Assembly (NCBI RefSeq): GCF_905147045.1
Contig: NC_065889.1
Location: 1,245,001 to 1,309,000 of the forward strand
From: Nymphalis io
Lineage: Eukaryota > Arthropoda > Insecta > Lepidoptera > Nymphalidae
Length of the DNA: 64,000 nt
Direction of reading: 5' to 3'
In this document: piece by piece, positions 1-11,458 of the stretch
Numbering within the stretch: the stretch's first letter is position 1
Layout of the letters: every line of letters starts with the position of its first letter
Made by a program: the position numbers and the translations under genes
The notes under the pieces: model-generated
Database searches by the model: none
What the model was told of the DNA's origin: nothing
What the model saw: only the letters and a program-made list of their open reading frames with translations

Positions 1-703
1 CATCTGTGTCTTGTTCACCACTGAGGACACCGGCTTGGACTGCCGCACCATAGGCAACGGCTTCATCGGGGTTGATACCTCGGGATGGCTCTTTGCCATT
101 GAAGAACTCCTTGACAAGCTGTTGAACTTTAGGGATACGGGTAGAACCACCAACCAGTACAATTTCATCAACATCCTTCTTGTTCATATCAGCATCTTCC
201 AATACCTTTTGTACAGGCTTAAGGGTGGATCTGAAGAGGTCCATGTTCAGCTCTTCGAACTTAGCTCTGGTAAGAGTTTCAGAGAAATCATCACCCTCGA
301 AGAACGATTCAATTTCGATTTTGACTTGGTGACTGGAAGACAAAGCTCTCTTGGCCTTTTCAACTTCACGACGTAATTTCTGCACAGCACGGTTATCCTT
401 TCTGATATCCTTACCCTTCTTCTTTTTGTACAGTTTAATGAAATGTTCCATAACTCTCTGGTCAAAGTCTTCACCACCCAAATGAGTGTCACCATTAGTA
501 GCGACTACTTCAAATACACCATTGTCAATAGTAAGGAGAGACACATCAAAAGTACCACCACCCAAGTCAAAGACGAGGACATTCTTTTCACCTTCCTTTT
601 TGTCAAGACCATAAGCAATAGCAGCAGCGGTAGGTTCGTTGATAATTCTCATGACATTAAGACCAGCGATAACTCCAGCATCTTTGGTGGCTTGACGCTG
701 AGC

Positions 704-738
<35 letters not shown>

Positions 739-1715
739 GGGTAACCTTCTTACCGAGATAAGCTTCAGCAGTTTCCTTCATCTTTACAAGCACCATGGCG
801 GAAACTTCTTCAGGGGCGAAGATCTTATCGCCTTGAGCGGTCTTTACTGAAACATGGGGCTTGCTATTCTTCTCTACAACCTTGAAGGGGAAGAACTTGA
901 CATCATGTTGAACAGTTGAATCACTCCATTCACGACCAATAAGACGTTTGGCATCAAAAACCGTGTTCTCTGGGTTGGTGGTGAGCTGATTTTTGGCAGC
1001 ATCTCCAATAAGACGTTCACCCTCTGCAGTGAATGCTACATAGGATGGAGTGATTCGGTTACCCTGGTCATTTGCAATAATTTCTACTCGTCCATTTTTA
1101 TATACACCAACACTGTGGACAAACAAACATACATCCTTAAGGTACAATATTCTAATATTTTTATCTAACATTTATTTATTTTTTAATATTTTAGACAAGT
1201 TTAGACTATGACTTTATATTCTAATCCTATCAAAACCATGGCTATTAAAAAGTAAAATTTTATATTTAAGAAAAAGTTCAAATGAGCCTTGTGTTTGCCT
1301 CTAGTGTAACTAAGCTAGCAACTGCTTTTTATAACATTTAATAGTAATATGCAGATCTTCCAATATGTTAAGCTTCTGAAAGCGACCATAGCCTTTCATA
1401 TAATCAAAATATATTTCATTCAAATACCTAAATAACCACGGAGTTCGGAATGTATAAATAGAATTGTAATAATAATTAAACAAATTATTATTTATCTTTA
1501 GTCTCCTAATTTTAAAAAAATATGTAATCATCTATCTACCTATATCTTTAACTCGAAAAATTATGACTATTTAATTGAACTCACCATGAGTACGTGGTAC
1601 CCAAGTCGATACCGATGACAGTACCGATGTCCTTATCTTTCTCCTTCTTCTCGTCGGCGCACACCGCCGCGAGCACACACGCCAAAGCTAGCAGACTCCA
1701 CCGCATTTTCACCAT
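1..1715 (-). CDS. Hsc70-3: ER chaperone BiP/GRP78 (Hsc70-3), 5' part, cut by the left window edge
   Basis: Hsp70-family ATPase that folds proteins in the ER lumen and restrains the unfolded-protein-response sensors. Coding exon 1 is 1585-1715 and exon 2 runs from 1112 to the window edge; the 472-bp intron has a GTGAGT donor and a CACAG acceptor and splits the Cys codon of TTYSC. The protein opens with a hydrophobic signal peptide ending near VCA, followed by the acidic/lysine stretch DEKKEKDKD and the Hsp70 ATPase signature GIDLGTTYS. Further motifs are DLGGGTFDVS and VGGSTRIPKVQ. The signal peptide and the ENTVFDAKRLIGREW region distinguish BiP from cytosolic Hsc70. ATG at 1715 is used, with a second in-frame ATG at 1706. 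Exon 2 is open to the edge at LSGEQDTD, so the substrate-binding domain and the ER-retention tail lie outside. A 3' splice site just upstream (exon start 1727) implies a 5'-UTR intron. Confidence 0.97.
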
Positions 1716-1727
1716 GCAATGTTCAGA

Positions 1728-2383
1728 CTGAAAGATATTTAAAAATGAAAATTTCTCGTATTGGAACGTTTAATCGTTTGTAGTTTACGAATAGACTTAT
1801 TAGATGTGATCTATTTCGGTTGAGATCCAGAGTTCAATAATCTCGCCAAGGACACGTAATTTGACACTAGACGACACGTCATTGTTAAGGACGTGATGAC
1901 GATTCGAAATAGGACAGCAGTTATTAGAAAGTGTCAATAGTTATAGGTATAACGGGTTCATCTTAACGGTACGTTCAGTATGTGGGCCACCGCGCCGGCC
2001 CACTAAACGTCCGAGTCGAGAATATTCCACGAATGCAAATCGGTATGAACAAAACGCGAATTTGTTTAATTTGACCAAAATTTTTTTTCGGTTTAATAAA
2101 TGACTTACTATCAATATATATTTCTGTTTAAGATCTTAATAATGAATTGGAAACATACTTAAAAGTCAAACTAGATTCAACTTGAAAGTTAGTTATTTCA
2201 TGGAAAATAAACTTAACATGAATCGAAACTCATATTTCTATAATTACCTTGAATAATACGAAGATTTGCAATGTAGATGTACTATTCACAGATACGTAAA
2301 ATCACTCTTGAAAAGACACTTATTAAAATTTTAGTTGTACACAATGCGCTAAGCTGTTCTCTTTTCCAATGTTCGACAGAAAC
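1728..2383 (-). other. BiP 5'-UTR intron and leader (no coding sequence seen)
   Basis: The pyrimidine-AG acceptor before 1727 and the promoter near 2384 bracket a leader that must contain a non-coding first exon and an intron. The donor is not obvious. GAATATTC at 2020-2027 resembles two heat-shock-element units, but the next GAA is one base out of register. Nothing else is recognised. Confidence 0.45.
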
Positions 2384-2430
2384 TGAATTTGTCCACGCCG
2401 CCGCCGTAATTATTTAGCGCTAGTGTAAAT

Positions 2431-2449
2431 CGTGGGCTTATCCCATTGG
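2431..2449 (-). promoter_or_regulatory. ER stress response element (ERSE)
   Basis: The minus strand reads CCAAT, nine bases, then CCACG, an exact match to the ERSE consensus CCAAT-N9-CCACG. It would sit about 50-65 bases upstream of the inferred BiP start, the usual distance. Expected binders are NF-Y on CCAAT and ATF6 or XBP1 on CCACG. Confidence 0.8.
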
Positions 2450-2518
2450 CTAGCGGCGTGATGACGTATTTAAAGCTTACACGCGATTGGAACAAGTTTA
2501 CCGATTTGTCGAAATTTG

Positions 2519-2529
2519 ATTGGCCCACG
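2519..2529 (+). promoter_or_regulatory. ERSE-II element
   Basis: ATTGGCCCACG matches the ERSE-II consensus ATTGG-N-CCACG exactly, on the plus strand. It lies about 135-145 bases upstream of the inferred BiP transcription start and is a second predicted ATF6/XBP1 site in the same promoter. Confidence 0.7.
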
Positions 2530-2539
2530 TTAATCAGTG

Positions 2540-3630
2540 GCAGAGAAATTCTTACGTTGACGACTCGAAAAACTCGAAAGTACTCGAAAACACACGATCA
2601 CCCTTTGGCGTAAGATTTAAAATGTTGCAATATAAGCCTATGCAACTTTTCGAAAAATTTCATATACAATGGATATTCTAATATCATTTCATACTCTATT
2701 CATATTTCATATTTTTTCAATAAAGAAACATCAACACAAACTATAAAAATAAACTACGATTTAATTATTTTTTTTTACTTCACAACTAGAATACGTAGAA
2801 TGTTTCGGTTGAGATAGGTGAAGTCCGTAGACATATTAAAATTTAAGGTCCCAAATTATATTTGCAACTATGAACAAAGTTACCTTACTATCAGGACGGC
2901 CAATTTTCTTCCGTCCTGGATTAAAAATAAAAAAATAATAATGAATTTACCTTTATTATTTAGTATTCGATAGCGGAAATAATATTGTTAATCTAAATAA
3001 AAATATACTTTATTGAAGTAGGTACTTACAAGTATTGAATATGAAGCTAACCACCAGTTTAGTTTAGTTTAGATTCCATCGAAGAGGTCATATATATTAT
3101 CCGGCCTAAAAATATTTAGATACCATACGAATTACGAATATAGTCACTGACACCACAGCCAACTCAAACTTTATTTTATAAGTTTCTAAAGCCTGTGATC
3201 TTGATTTGATTAATATTAATGTTTACAAGCAAATTCATTATTTCTAGAAATAGCTTTAAATCTCAGTTAATATTTTTACACCCTCAATTAAGATGATGCA
3301 ATAAATTATAACTTGTACAATAAAAATATAAACGTCGAACATACAACCTCCTTTGTTGAAGTCGGCTAAGAAGGCAAAAGGAAGAGTATTGCAATAAATA
3401 CGCACACTCCAAAAGATTATTCGCAAGGACGCTTACGCTTTCACCTCTTTTTATGTAAGAGGGGGCAAACAAGCAGGAGCCTTCACCTGATGGAAAATGA
3501 CTACCACCGCCCATGGACATCTGCAATACCTCTCTGAATTGCTAATATCTGCCAAGTCTAATTAAAAAAGTATCTGATTTTTAGGTGATATAATTGTATA
3601 AAAAAGGTAAAGGAAACAAATAACATACGA
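2540..3630. other. Intergenic DNA between BiP and ALAD
   Basis: This is AT-rich DNA between two tandem minus-strand genes. The only structured part is a transposon-like fragment at about 3330-3560. No supported gene is seen. Confidence 0.5.
3330..3560. repeat. Dispersed-repeat fragment (lepidopteran type)
   Basis: The stretch joins TTGAAGTCGGCTAAGAAGG with a segment about CACCTGATGG..AATGACTACCACCGCCCATGGACA. Similar GAAGTCGG pieces recur at about 6890 and, inverted, near 62930. The short ORF across it is not gene-like. The family is not identified. Confidence 0.45.
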
Positions 3631-3631
3631 C

Positions 3632-3637
3632 TTTATT
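3632..3637 (-). terminator. ALAD polyadenylation signal
   Basis: The minus strand has AATAAA about 150 bases past the ALAD stop codon, a suitable 3'-end signal for that gene. Confidence 0.6.
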
Positions 3638-3789
3638 TTTATTAAAACCTTAATCAAATTTACAACAGTATATGTACTTATTAAACACCAAATCGTAACA
3701 ATATATTATATAATTTACTAAATACATAGGCACCATATAATTTATACTACAGTCCACCCACTTATACTTAATTCGGTGACGTTGATATT

Positions 3790-6700
3790 TTATTGCTTCT
3801 TCGATATAAGGTTCAAGATGAGCGGAGCGAAGTAGGTGATGATGCAATCGGCACCTAAAATTAAAACAATTTAGTGAGAATAATTTAGTGAGAAGCCGAG
3901 ATGGCCTAGTGGTAAGAACGCGTGAATCTTAACCGATGATCGTGGGTTCAAACCCGGGCAAGCACCACTGAATTTTCATGTGCTTAATTTGTGTTTATAA
4001 TTCATCTCGTGCTTAATGGTGAAGGAAAACATTGTGAGGAAACCTGCATGTGTCTAATTTCATTGAAATTCTGCCACATGTGTATTCTACCAACCCGCAT
4101 TGGAGCAGCGTGGTGGAATAAGCTCCAAACCTTCTCCTCAAAAGAGGAGAGGAGGCCTTAGCCCAGCAGTGGGACATTAACAGGCTGTTACTGTACTGTA
4201 CTGAGAATAAGCCAAAATATACTTTATTCAAATAGACTTATACAAGTACTTTTGAATCGTAAAGCGACTAAATAGTATAAAAATTATTAAAATAAATGCA
4301 TTTAGTCAGACATATATTCAGAAACAGAGTAAATATACTAATAAAATTATTAATATATTTACTGACTATCTAATAATCCCCGGCTTCGCACGGGTAGATA
4401 TGAAGAGACATGTAATTTGTATAGGACTTGCGTAAAATCCGTTTTTAGTGTCTACGTCGAGGAAGCAGTAACTGTGACAAATTTCAAGTCAATACAATAT
4501 ATAATACCCAACTTTTTCATCATTTACATGAATCTTGTATTGAGTAGTAATCTTTTTGTTTAACATACGACTTCAATTAATTATTCGGAAAAGTGAAAAA
4601 AAAACTGCTATATAAATTTATCTGATTTTTTCGAATTTATTGATCGACCATAACTGACATATTAAAACAATATATATTATTATGATACATATTTACTGTT
4701 GTAAATATATTGAGACAAGTGTTAGTATTATTAGAATTACTTATTTATATAATATAATCTGTGGTTTAGAAGGCACAACCAATATAAATAATTAAGAATT
4801 GAATTGAATTGAAAGGCCCAATTTTTTTTTTTTAGATTAGTAATAACAAAGATGTTATTAATGAGTATTAAAATAACATCGTAAGCAAACATGTTGTACA
4901 AATAAAAACTATATAAATAACAGATTTAATGGATTTTTACCAATGCCTATATATGGGCAGACGTCACTACATACTATACACGACGACACCACATATTACT
5001 GGTGGTAGAGCTTTGTGCAAGCTCGTCTGGGTAGATACCACCCACTCATCAGATATTCTACCGCAAAATAACAGTACTTGGTATTGTTGTGTTCCGGTTT
5101 GAAGGGTGAGTGAGCCGGTGTAATTACAGGCACAAGGGACATAACATCTTAGTTTCCAAAGTTGGTGGCGCATTGATGATGAAAGCGATGGTTAACATTT
5201 CTTACAATGCCAATGTATATAGGCGTTAGTGAACACTTACCATCAGGTGGCCCATATGCTGGTCCGCCTTACTATTATATAAAAATAAACATGTGATCCA
5301 TTACTTTCTAATCTCAACTAAAACAAAATATATTTATATTCAAAGTTTAAAATTCAGGCGGGACTTGAGAACAAATTACACATTTAAATTATGGGAATCA
5401 TCATGGCTATGTAGTATTAGAAAATAGAATAACACACCAGCTCTTCGCATGCACGTGAGCGTCTCCATAAGGATGGTTTCCATCTCGCTGCTGTCTCCAC
5501 TACGAGATATCATTGCGTACTCGCCAGATACCTTATATAAAAATAACAACATGATAAAGTCAAATATAAGATCTAGTTAAGTAAAAGATATAGGCCTAAG
5601 GCCTCCTCTCCCCTTTGAGAAGGCTTGAAGCCTATTCCAACAAGCTTTATTTAAGCACATGCAGGTTTCCTCACGATGTTTTCCTTTACCGCCAATCTCG
5701 AGTTTAAATACAAACACAAATTAAGCACATGAAAATTCAGTGGTACTTGCCGGCTTTGAACCCGCAATCATCAGTTAAGGTTCAAGCGTTCTAACCACTG
5801 GGCCATATCAGCTCTTAAATAGTTACCGACTGCAAAGTTCGACTCTTATCAAATGTAAATTAAAAAAAAAAGAAGCTCTTTGATTGTTATCTACAGTAAA
5901 AAACATATTAATTGAAATATTTGCAGTTGCATTGCTGGGACTATTATAATTTCTTTTTATTTCCTTGTATTTGTATTTATTTATTAATTGGTGTATCTCA
6001 GCTTTAATATCTAACTTGCCATTGCTTCCGAAATATAATATAATATAATATAATCAGAATACTGACTACTCATAGTCTAAGCCAGAACATGTAACACACA
6101 TTATAATTATGTTATATGTACTTATTTATTTACCTGGTAAATAAATAGAGGATGATTCGGATATTTGTCCTTCGTTTGCCTGACGATGTCCAAGTACGGC
6201 AGTCCTGGTTTCACCATGAGGAAGTCGGCGCCTTCCGCTACGTCACGGGCCTGCGATAGAAATATTTAATTTAAATAATATACATGGCAGAATTATTTTG
6301 ATGCGATAAAATTATGAAGTCTCACAGTGAAATGCCTTCATTTAGTTGTACATAATACACATTCAAATCACTTTTTACATTAACTTTAAACTAACTATGC
6401 ACAACCGATTACAGGAGAACACACCATTCACAAACACAATTACAAAATATACAAATCAAAAATAGAATAAAAACAGATAATAAAAATATTTAAATAAAGA
6501 ACAAAAAACAAAAACAGAAACATAAGGTAGTAACTAATTAAATTTTTAAACAAATTAACAGTTTATACTAAAAGAAACATCACATTTTTTCATGAACGAT
6601 GATTCATACAAAATTCATAGATTTTATTATTTAAAGTGAATAATTGACACATATCAAAATAACCCTTGGAGGTATATGATATAATATGTTCGTAATAATA

Positions 6701-9700
6701 CCGCAGCCCTGGCCGCCAGTCCAGCGCTGCCGGGAGGCAGCTGGTAACACTTGCGGTCGCCGGCCATAGGGCTGCTCTTCATCGTGTCACGGAACGGACC
6801 GTACATCGACGACGCGAACTTGCACGAGTATGACAACACTGATACCTGGAAAAAAATCGTAAAGTAACTTTTTGCTTTAAATATAACCTATTTTTTTGAA
6901 GTCGGTTAAAAAAGCGTAATGGTTTGCACACCGTCTAGTAATGTGAAAATAACTGGTTTGAATCTCACTCCTTCGGCTATTGTCGTTCCCACTAGGACAA
7001 ACTTAGAGGGTAAATAGAAATATTAATAATATATACAATTAATTTTATTAATAACAATAGCGGAGCCATAAAATATCAAAATTTTAAAACAATAAAAAGA
7101 AAACTCAAATGGCACGGCTCCTAGTCTGTGCGGAAATAAATAAAAAAAATATAAATTGATGTGCCTTCCGGAAAACATACAGCATTGCTGTGAAGAAGCA
7201 GTCGTATACTTACTTTAATCTGTGGTCGATTACTACCTTAGACGACTTAGTTCACCTGAATGACACTAGGTGGCGCTAGTTTACCAGCCAGTGCGCGGGA
7301 ACCGTAGCCATATTCTTACATAGCGTTGTGTACTTTCGCCAAAGGTGGTCGAAATAATTCTAAAGTAATTCAGTTGCAAATAACATTTCTATCTTATGAA
7401 GTTTTGTGAAAAATTAATTAACACATTGAATATTTTCGAACATTGAGTTGTTTTTTTTCTATTTGAAATTATGGATCGCGCCCCGAATAAAAACGGCGAA
7501 GTTAGTGATTCGCATGTGACTATTTCGGATGGTGTGTATACCGATAATAATCAGTGCCGCGAGGATGAGGATACCTCGAATTCAAGCAGTTCGAGCAACG
7601 AAGGTGAAAATGAGGGTACTCCCAGAAAGAAACGTCGGCTGGACTCCCAGAAAAATAGTGTCAATCTATTCAATAAAATGAGCGCTACGTTTGGTGAATC
7701 TTCCGCTTCCTACAAAAATGCAAAACGCTCACTACAGATCGTCTGTGGCAAGAGAGCGGAATGTGTGGAGATTAGACGTTCACGACTCATATCAGAAATA
7801 CATAATAAAAGTATACAAACTGTTTTTCAAAATATTCCACCCAGCGAAGAATTTCTTTTTGACAAAGCAAAGCTACTGTCGCTTATTCAGTCCCTCGGAG
7901 GGCCACAATACTGGTTGTCACAAACTCAAACATTCAAGCCAAAAGACAGATCTTTTCTGAAAAGGACACTTAATGATCCCTCAACATCTAGAAGTTATAA
8001 TCCCACGAGACCCAATTATCGAAGCTCAGATAAGAAACCACAAAATAAACAAACTTACAAATGGAAAGCTGACAACAAGCAAACTAAAAACATTACATTT
8101 CGTAACAGAGATAAGAAAATAGTCATTTTTCATCCGACACAATCATTCAGGGGGGGGTCACCTTGTACAATTCAAAGATTATTGACATACTTTGTAGGCA
8201 AACAAATTTATAATGATGACAATCACAGGATCCCGAATACCCGTGTTCAAAAAACCCCTCTTTGTTTGGCCTACAAAATCAATAATGGACCAGTATGAAA
8301 CAAACACTTCTCCTGCCATGACTCAAGTAATTCTCAAACTCCTGAATCAGAATATTCTTCAAGAAGTCAGGGCAAAATCTCCGAGTTTCATCTCCAAACT
8401 TTTCTTGCGAAAGAAAAGCGATGGATTGATGCGCCCAATATTCGATCTCCGGGAACTGAACAAATATGTAAAAACGAAACATTTTCGTTTGATCTCTCAT
8501 ATAGATGTGCCGGACTTTTTCCAACCTGGAGACTGGATGACAAAGATCGACATTTCGCAGGCTTACTTTCATGTCCCTATGGCAAAATCTCACAGACCCT
8601 TTCTCAGAATCAGTTATCAAAACCGTATTTACGAGATGATGTGCCTGCCTTTCGGTCTAGCTTCTGCACCGCACCTTTTCTCTTCCATCACATGCTGGGT
8701 CGCGGAGACCCTGCGTTGCGTCAAAGGTTTGTCGAGTGCTAGTCTACCTAGACGACTTTCTTCTGGTGCATCAAAACCGAACCAAGTTGAGTCTTCAGGC
8801 TGCAGAAGCCGTAACACACTTGGAATTATTGGGTTGGAAAGTAAATTTCCCTTTTTTAAGTAAAAAACCCTTTTTTGGCAACGGATGCCTCAGATGCGGG
8901 TTGGGGTGCTTAACTGGACGGAAAAGTGATGTCAGTTAACTGGTCACACTACCAGAGAAAATGGCACAGCAACAAGAAAGAACTATTCGCCGTTTTCGCT
9001 GCTATCAAAATGAACTCAAAAACGCTAGTAAAGTCACATTTACTGATTCAATCCGACAACCGAACATTGGTAGCGTATATTCGAAAAGAAGGCGGAACCA
9101 AGTCTACTAGGCACTAGAGCAACCGCACGAGGTTCAGAATCTCTCAGAAGTTCTTATAGATGTGACAACATCGCAACCTCCTCCACAAGTGCAGACATTA
9201 GCTCTGAAAGTCTGGCAAATCGGGGGTGGGGCGAACAAATAAAAGACTGGTCTATAGAGGAAAAAGAAGTATTAAGAAAGAGTTGGCGACAATCAACCCT
9301 CACTACCTACTTTCCTGCTATAAGGAGATGGCTAGCTTGGTGCTCCAGCTCACAGGTGAACCCTAAAATTCCTCAGCCTACCGATATAGCTAGATTCCTA
9401 ATACACCTTTTTCTAAAAGAAAATTTTAGCATACAGTACGATCCTAGTGCACAAATCAGCAGTTATGACATTTTATGGGCCCCACGTAGAACAACAAACA
9501 TTCTCTGATTTCATTATCAAACATGTCCTTAAAGCGATTGGAACAGCTAAACCTAAAACTATAAAAAGCTCACTTACATGGGACCCTAGACTTGTCCTAA
9601 ATTGGCTATCAACTAACCCCCCTAAAGACACCTTATTCGACTTGTCACGAAGGACGGCAACAGTTCTATTGCTATCCTCGAGACGGAGAATCCACGATCT

Positions 9701-11310
9701 GACCCTCTTAAAAATTTCTGCAGAGAGTTTCCAGGATAATGGAGATAGCATCCTCTTGATACCAGCCTTTGGATCTAAAACGGACACTCACAACTATCGT
9801 CAATCTGCTTGGAAATTCTATAAGCATGACGATCAAAACATATGCCCAGTCACATTAATTAGAGCACTCATTAAAAGAACACGTGTTAGGAGGTCAACTA
9901 GCAATAGCAGTTTAAATAACCTTTTTATCACTGTAAACGGTAATATTAAGGCAGCGTCCCAAGCTTTAATCGGGAATTGGGTGCGTACAGTTCTTCAGGA
10001 CAGTGGCATTAGGGCTCCTCCGGGAAGCTGTAGGTCAGCGGTAGCTCCCTGGGGTGGTTAGATAACCAACCGATTGATGAGATATTGTCGCGTGGAAATT
10101 GGAAATCATCCAGCACATTCTTCAATCATTACTTTCGCATAATAGAAAATCCTAAAAATGATCATAACTCCTTTTTTTAAAACATTTACACCAAATTGAT
10201 TTTCTATTAAAGTATATCCTTATATAATATACATTATAAAAAAAAAATAAATGAAGGAAAGTAATATATGGTTTTATATATCAATTTAATATTAAATGTC
10301 ATCGCTATAATCTCGCGAAATTCTATAAAACTGTCTTAAGCCATGATAAGCAGTAAATAAGAACAATGTTATATTATATATTATAGTGTGTATCTTTCAA
10401 AAATTTAAAGACATTAAAATGATTGTTACATTTCAATTATTTATAATTTATTCATTTCATTACTTATTAATTTCATCATAGCGTTGTGCTTAAAATTATT
10501 CATATTTCACCAGCAGAGATAACAAACACGTCTTCAAAGCAATGCTGTATGTTTTCCGGAAGGCACATCAATATTACGGTTTTACATAAAAATAAAACCG
10601 GTATTATATGCCGAGAGGAAAACATACAGCATTGCAGAAAGTACTTCCTGGTGAAGACTATGAAAGAATATGGCTACAGTTCCCGCGCACTTGCTGGTAA
10701 ACTAGCGCCACCTAGTGTCATTCAAGTGAACTAAGGTAGCAATCGACCACAGATTAAAATAAGTATACGACTGCTTCTTCACAGCGTAATATTAAGTAAT
10801 TCTTAAAAAATAGGCATTGCTATTATTATTTCCCTTTAGTCCTGGCTGTAACATTTAATCTATCAATAATACATAGATTATAAAAATTAAATATAGAAGA
10901 ATGAAATTAAAATTGTATATTAATATGTAAAAACTTTGCAATGATAATACAAACTTGATTTTGCAGCCTGTTCGCTATTAATGCATCTTTGATTGCCTTT
11001 ATCCTGTTGTCCATCATATCCGATGGAGCGACAATGTCAGCTCCTGAAAGTAATTATAATAATAATACACTGGGACATTATTCACACACGGCCATGCTAT
11101 CCCAAATTAAGTAGAGCTTCTGCTATGGAAACCAGACAACTGTTTACTACATATACTACTTTTCTTTTGTAAATACATACTTATATAGATAATTACACCC
11201 AGACTCAAGACAAACAGACACATTCATGCACAAAAATGTCTGTCCTGGGTGGGAATCGAACCCACAACCTTCGGCGTGAAAGGCAAGTATCTACCAACCA
11301 CGCCAACCGG

Positions 11311-11383
<73 letters not shown>

Positions 11384-11384
11384 A

Positions 11385-11458
<74 letters not shown>

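Larger units (their letters stand above)
2376..2530 (-). promoter_or_regulatory. Hsc70-3: BiP core promoter and ER-stress response region
   Basis: Read on the minus strand, a TATA-like TAAATAATTA (2407-2416) lies about 30 bases before an arthropod-type initiator TCAGTT (2381-2386), so transcription probably starts near 2384. Just upstream are an exact ERSE (2431-2449), a TGACGT core (2462-2467), another CCAAT box (2486-2490, read as ATTGG on plus) and an exact ERSE-II (2519-2529). This is the architecture known for vertebrate BiP promoters, where ATF6/XBP1 and NF-Y bind. The start site is inferred, not observed. Confidence 0.7.
7158..10790 (+). mobile_element. DIRS-type (tyrosine-recombinase) retrotransposon, decayed, in ALAD intron 4
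   Basis: An approximately 3.6-kb element opposite in orientation to its host gene. Coding order is gag-like ORF, reverse transcriptase, RNase H, tyrosine recombinase, with no aspartic protease or DDE integrase, which defines the DIRS group. Long terminal repeats are inverted: 7187-7325 pairs with 10658-10785. An internal complementary region (10540-10636) next to the right repeat is complementary to the outer ends, the arrangement DIRS1-like elements use to rebuild their ends through a circle. ATT flanks both sides (7155-7157 and 10791-10793). Frameshifts near 8215, 8715 and 10045, a stop in RNase H and an apparent deletion between RT and RNase H make it non-functional. ITR similarity is high, so insertion is probably not ancient. 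Confidence 0.85.

Noticed and set aside
11..850. Plus-strand ORFs over the first kilobase
   Set aside because: They are antisense shadows of BiP exon 2, whose minus-strand frame gives an uninterrupted Hsp70 sequence.
2015..2035. Heat-shock element in the BiP leader
   Set aside because: Only two correctly spaced units (GAATATTC); the third is out of register.
3894..3966. tRNA gene
   Set aside because: Box A and B are present, but the acceptor stem is absent and the same head leads a dispersed SINE body elsewhere. The same applies to 11240-11312, 18898-18972 and 57488-57565.
8213..10061. Functional host gene with RT and recombinase domains
   Set aside because: Frameshifts, an RNase H stop and terminal inverted repeats show it is a decayed transposon.
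7471..10190. A previously undescribed multi-gene system
   Set aside because: The ORF order is explained by a DIRS retrotransposon; the other genes in the window are unrelated conserved loci.
11313..11456. CRISPR-like or satellite array
   Set aside because: Simple TA dinucleotide run with no spacers.
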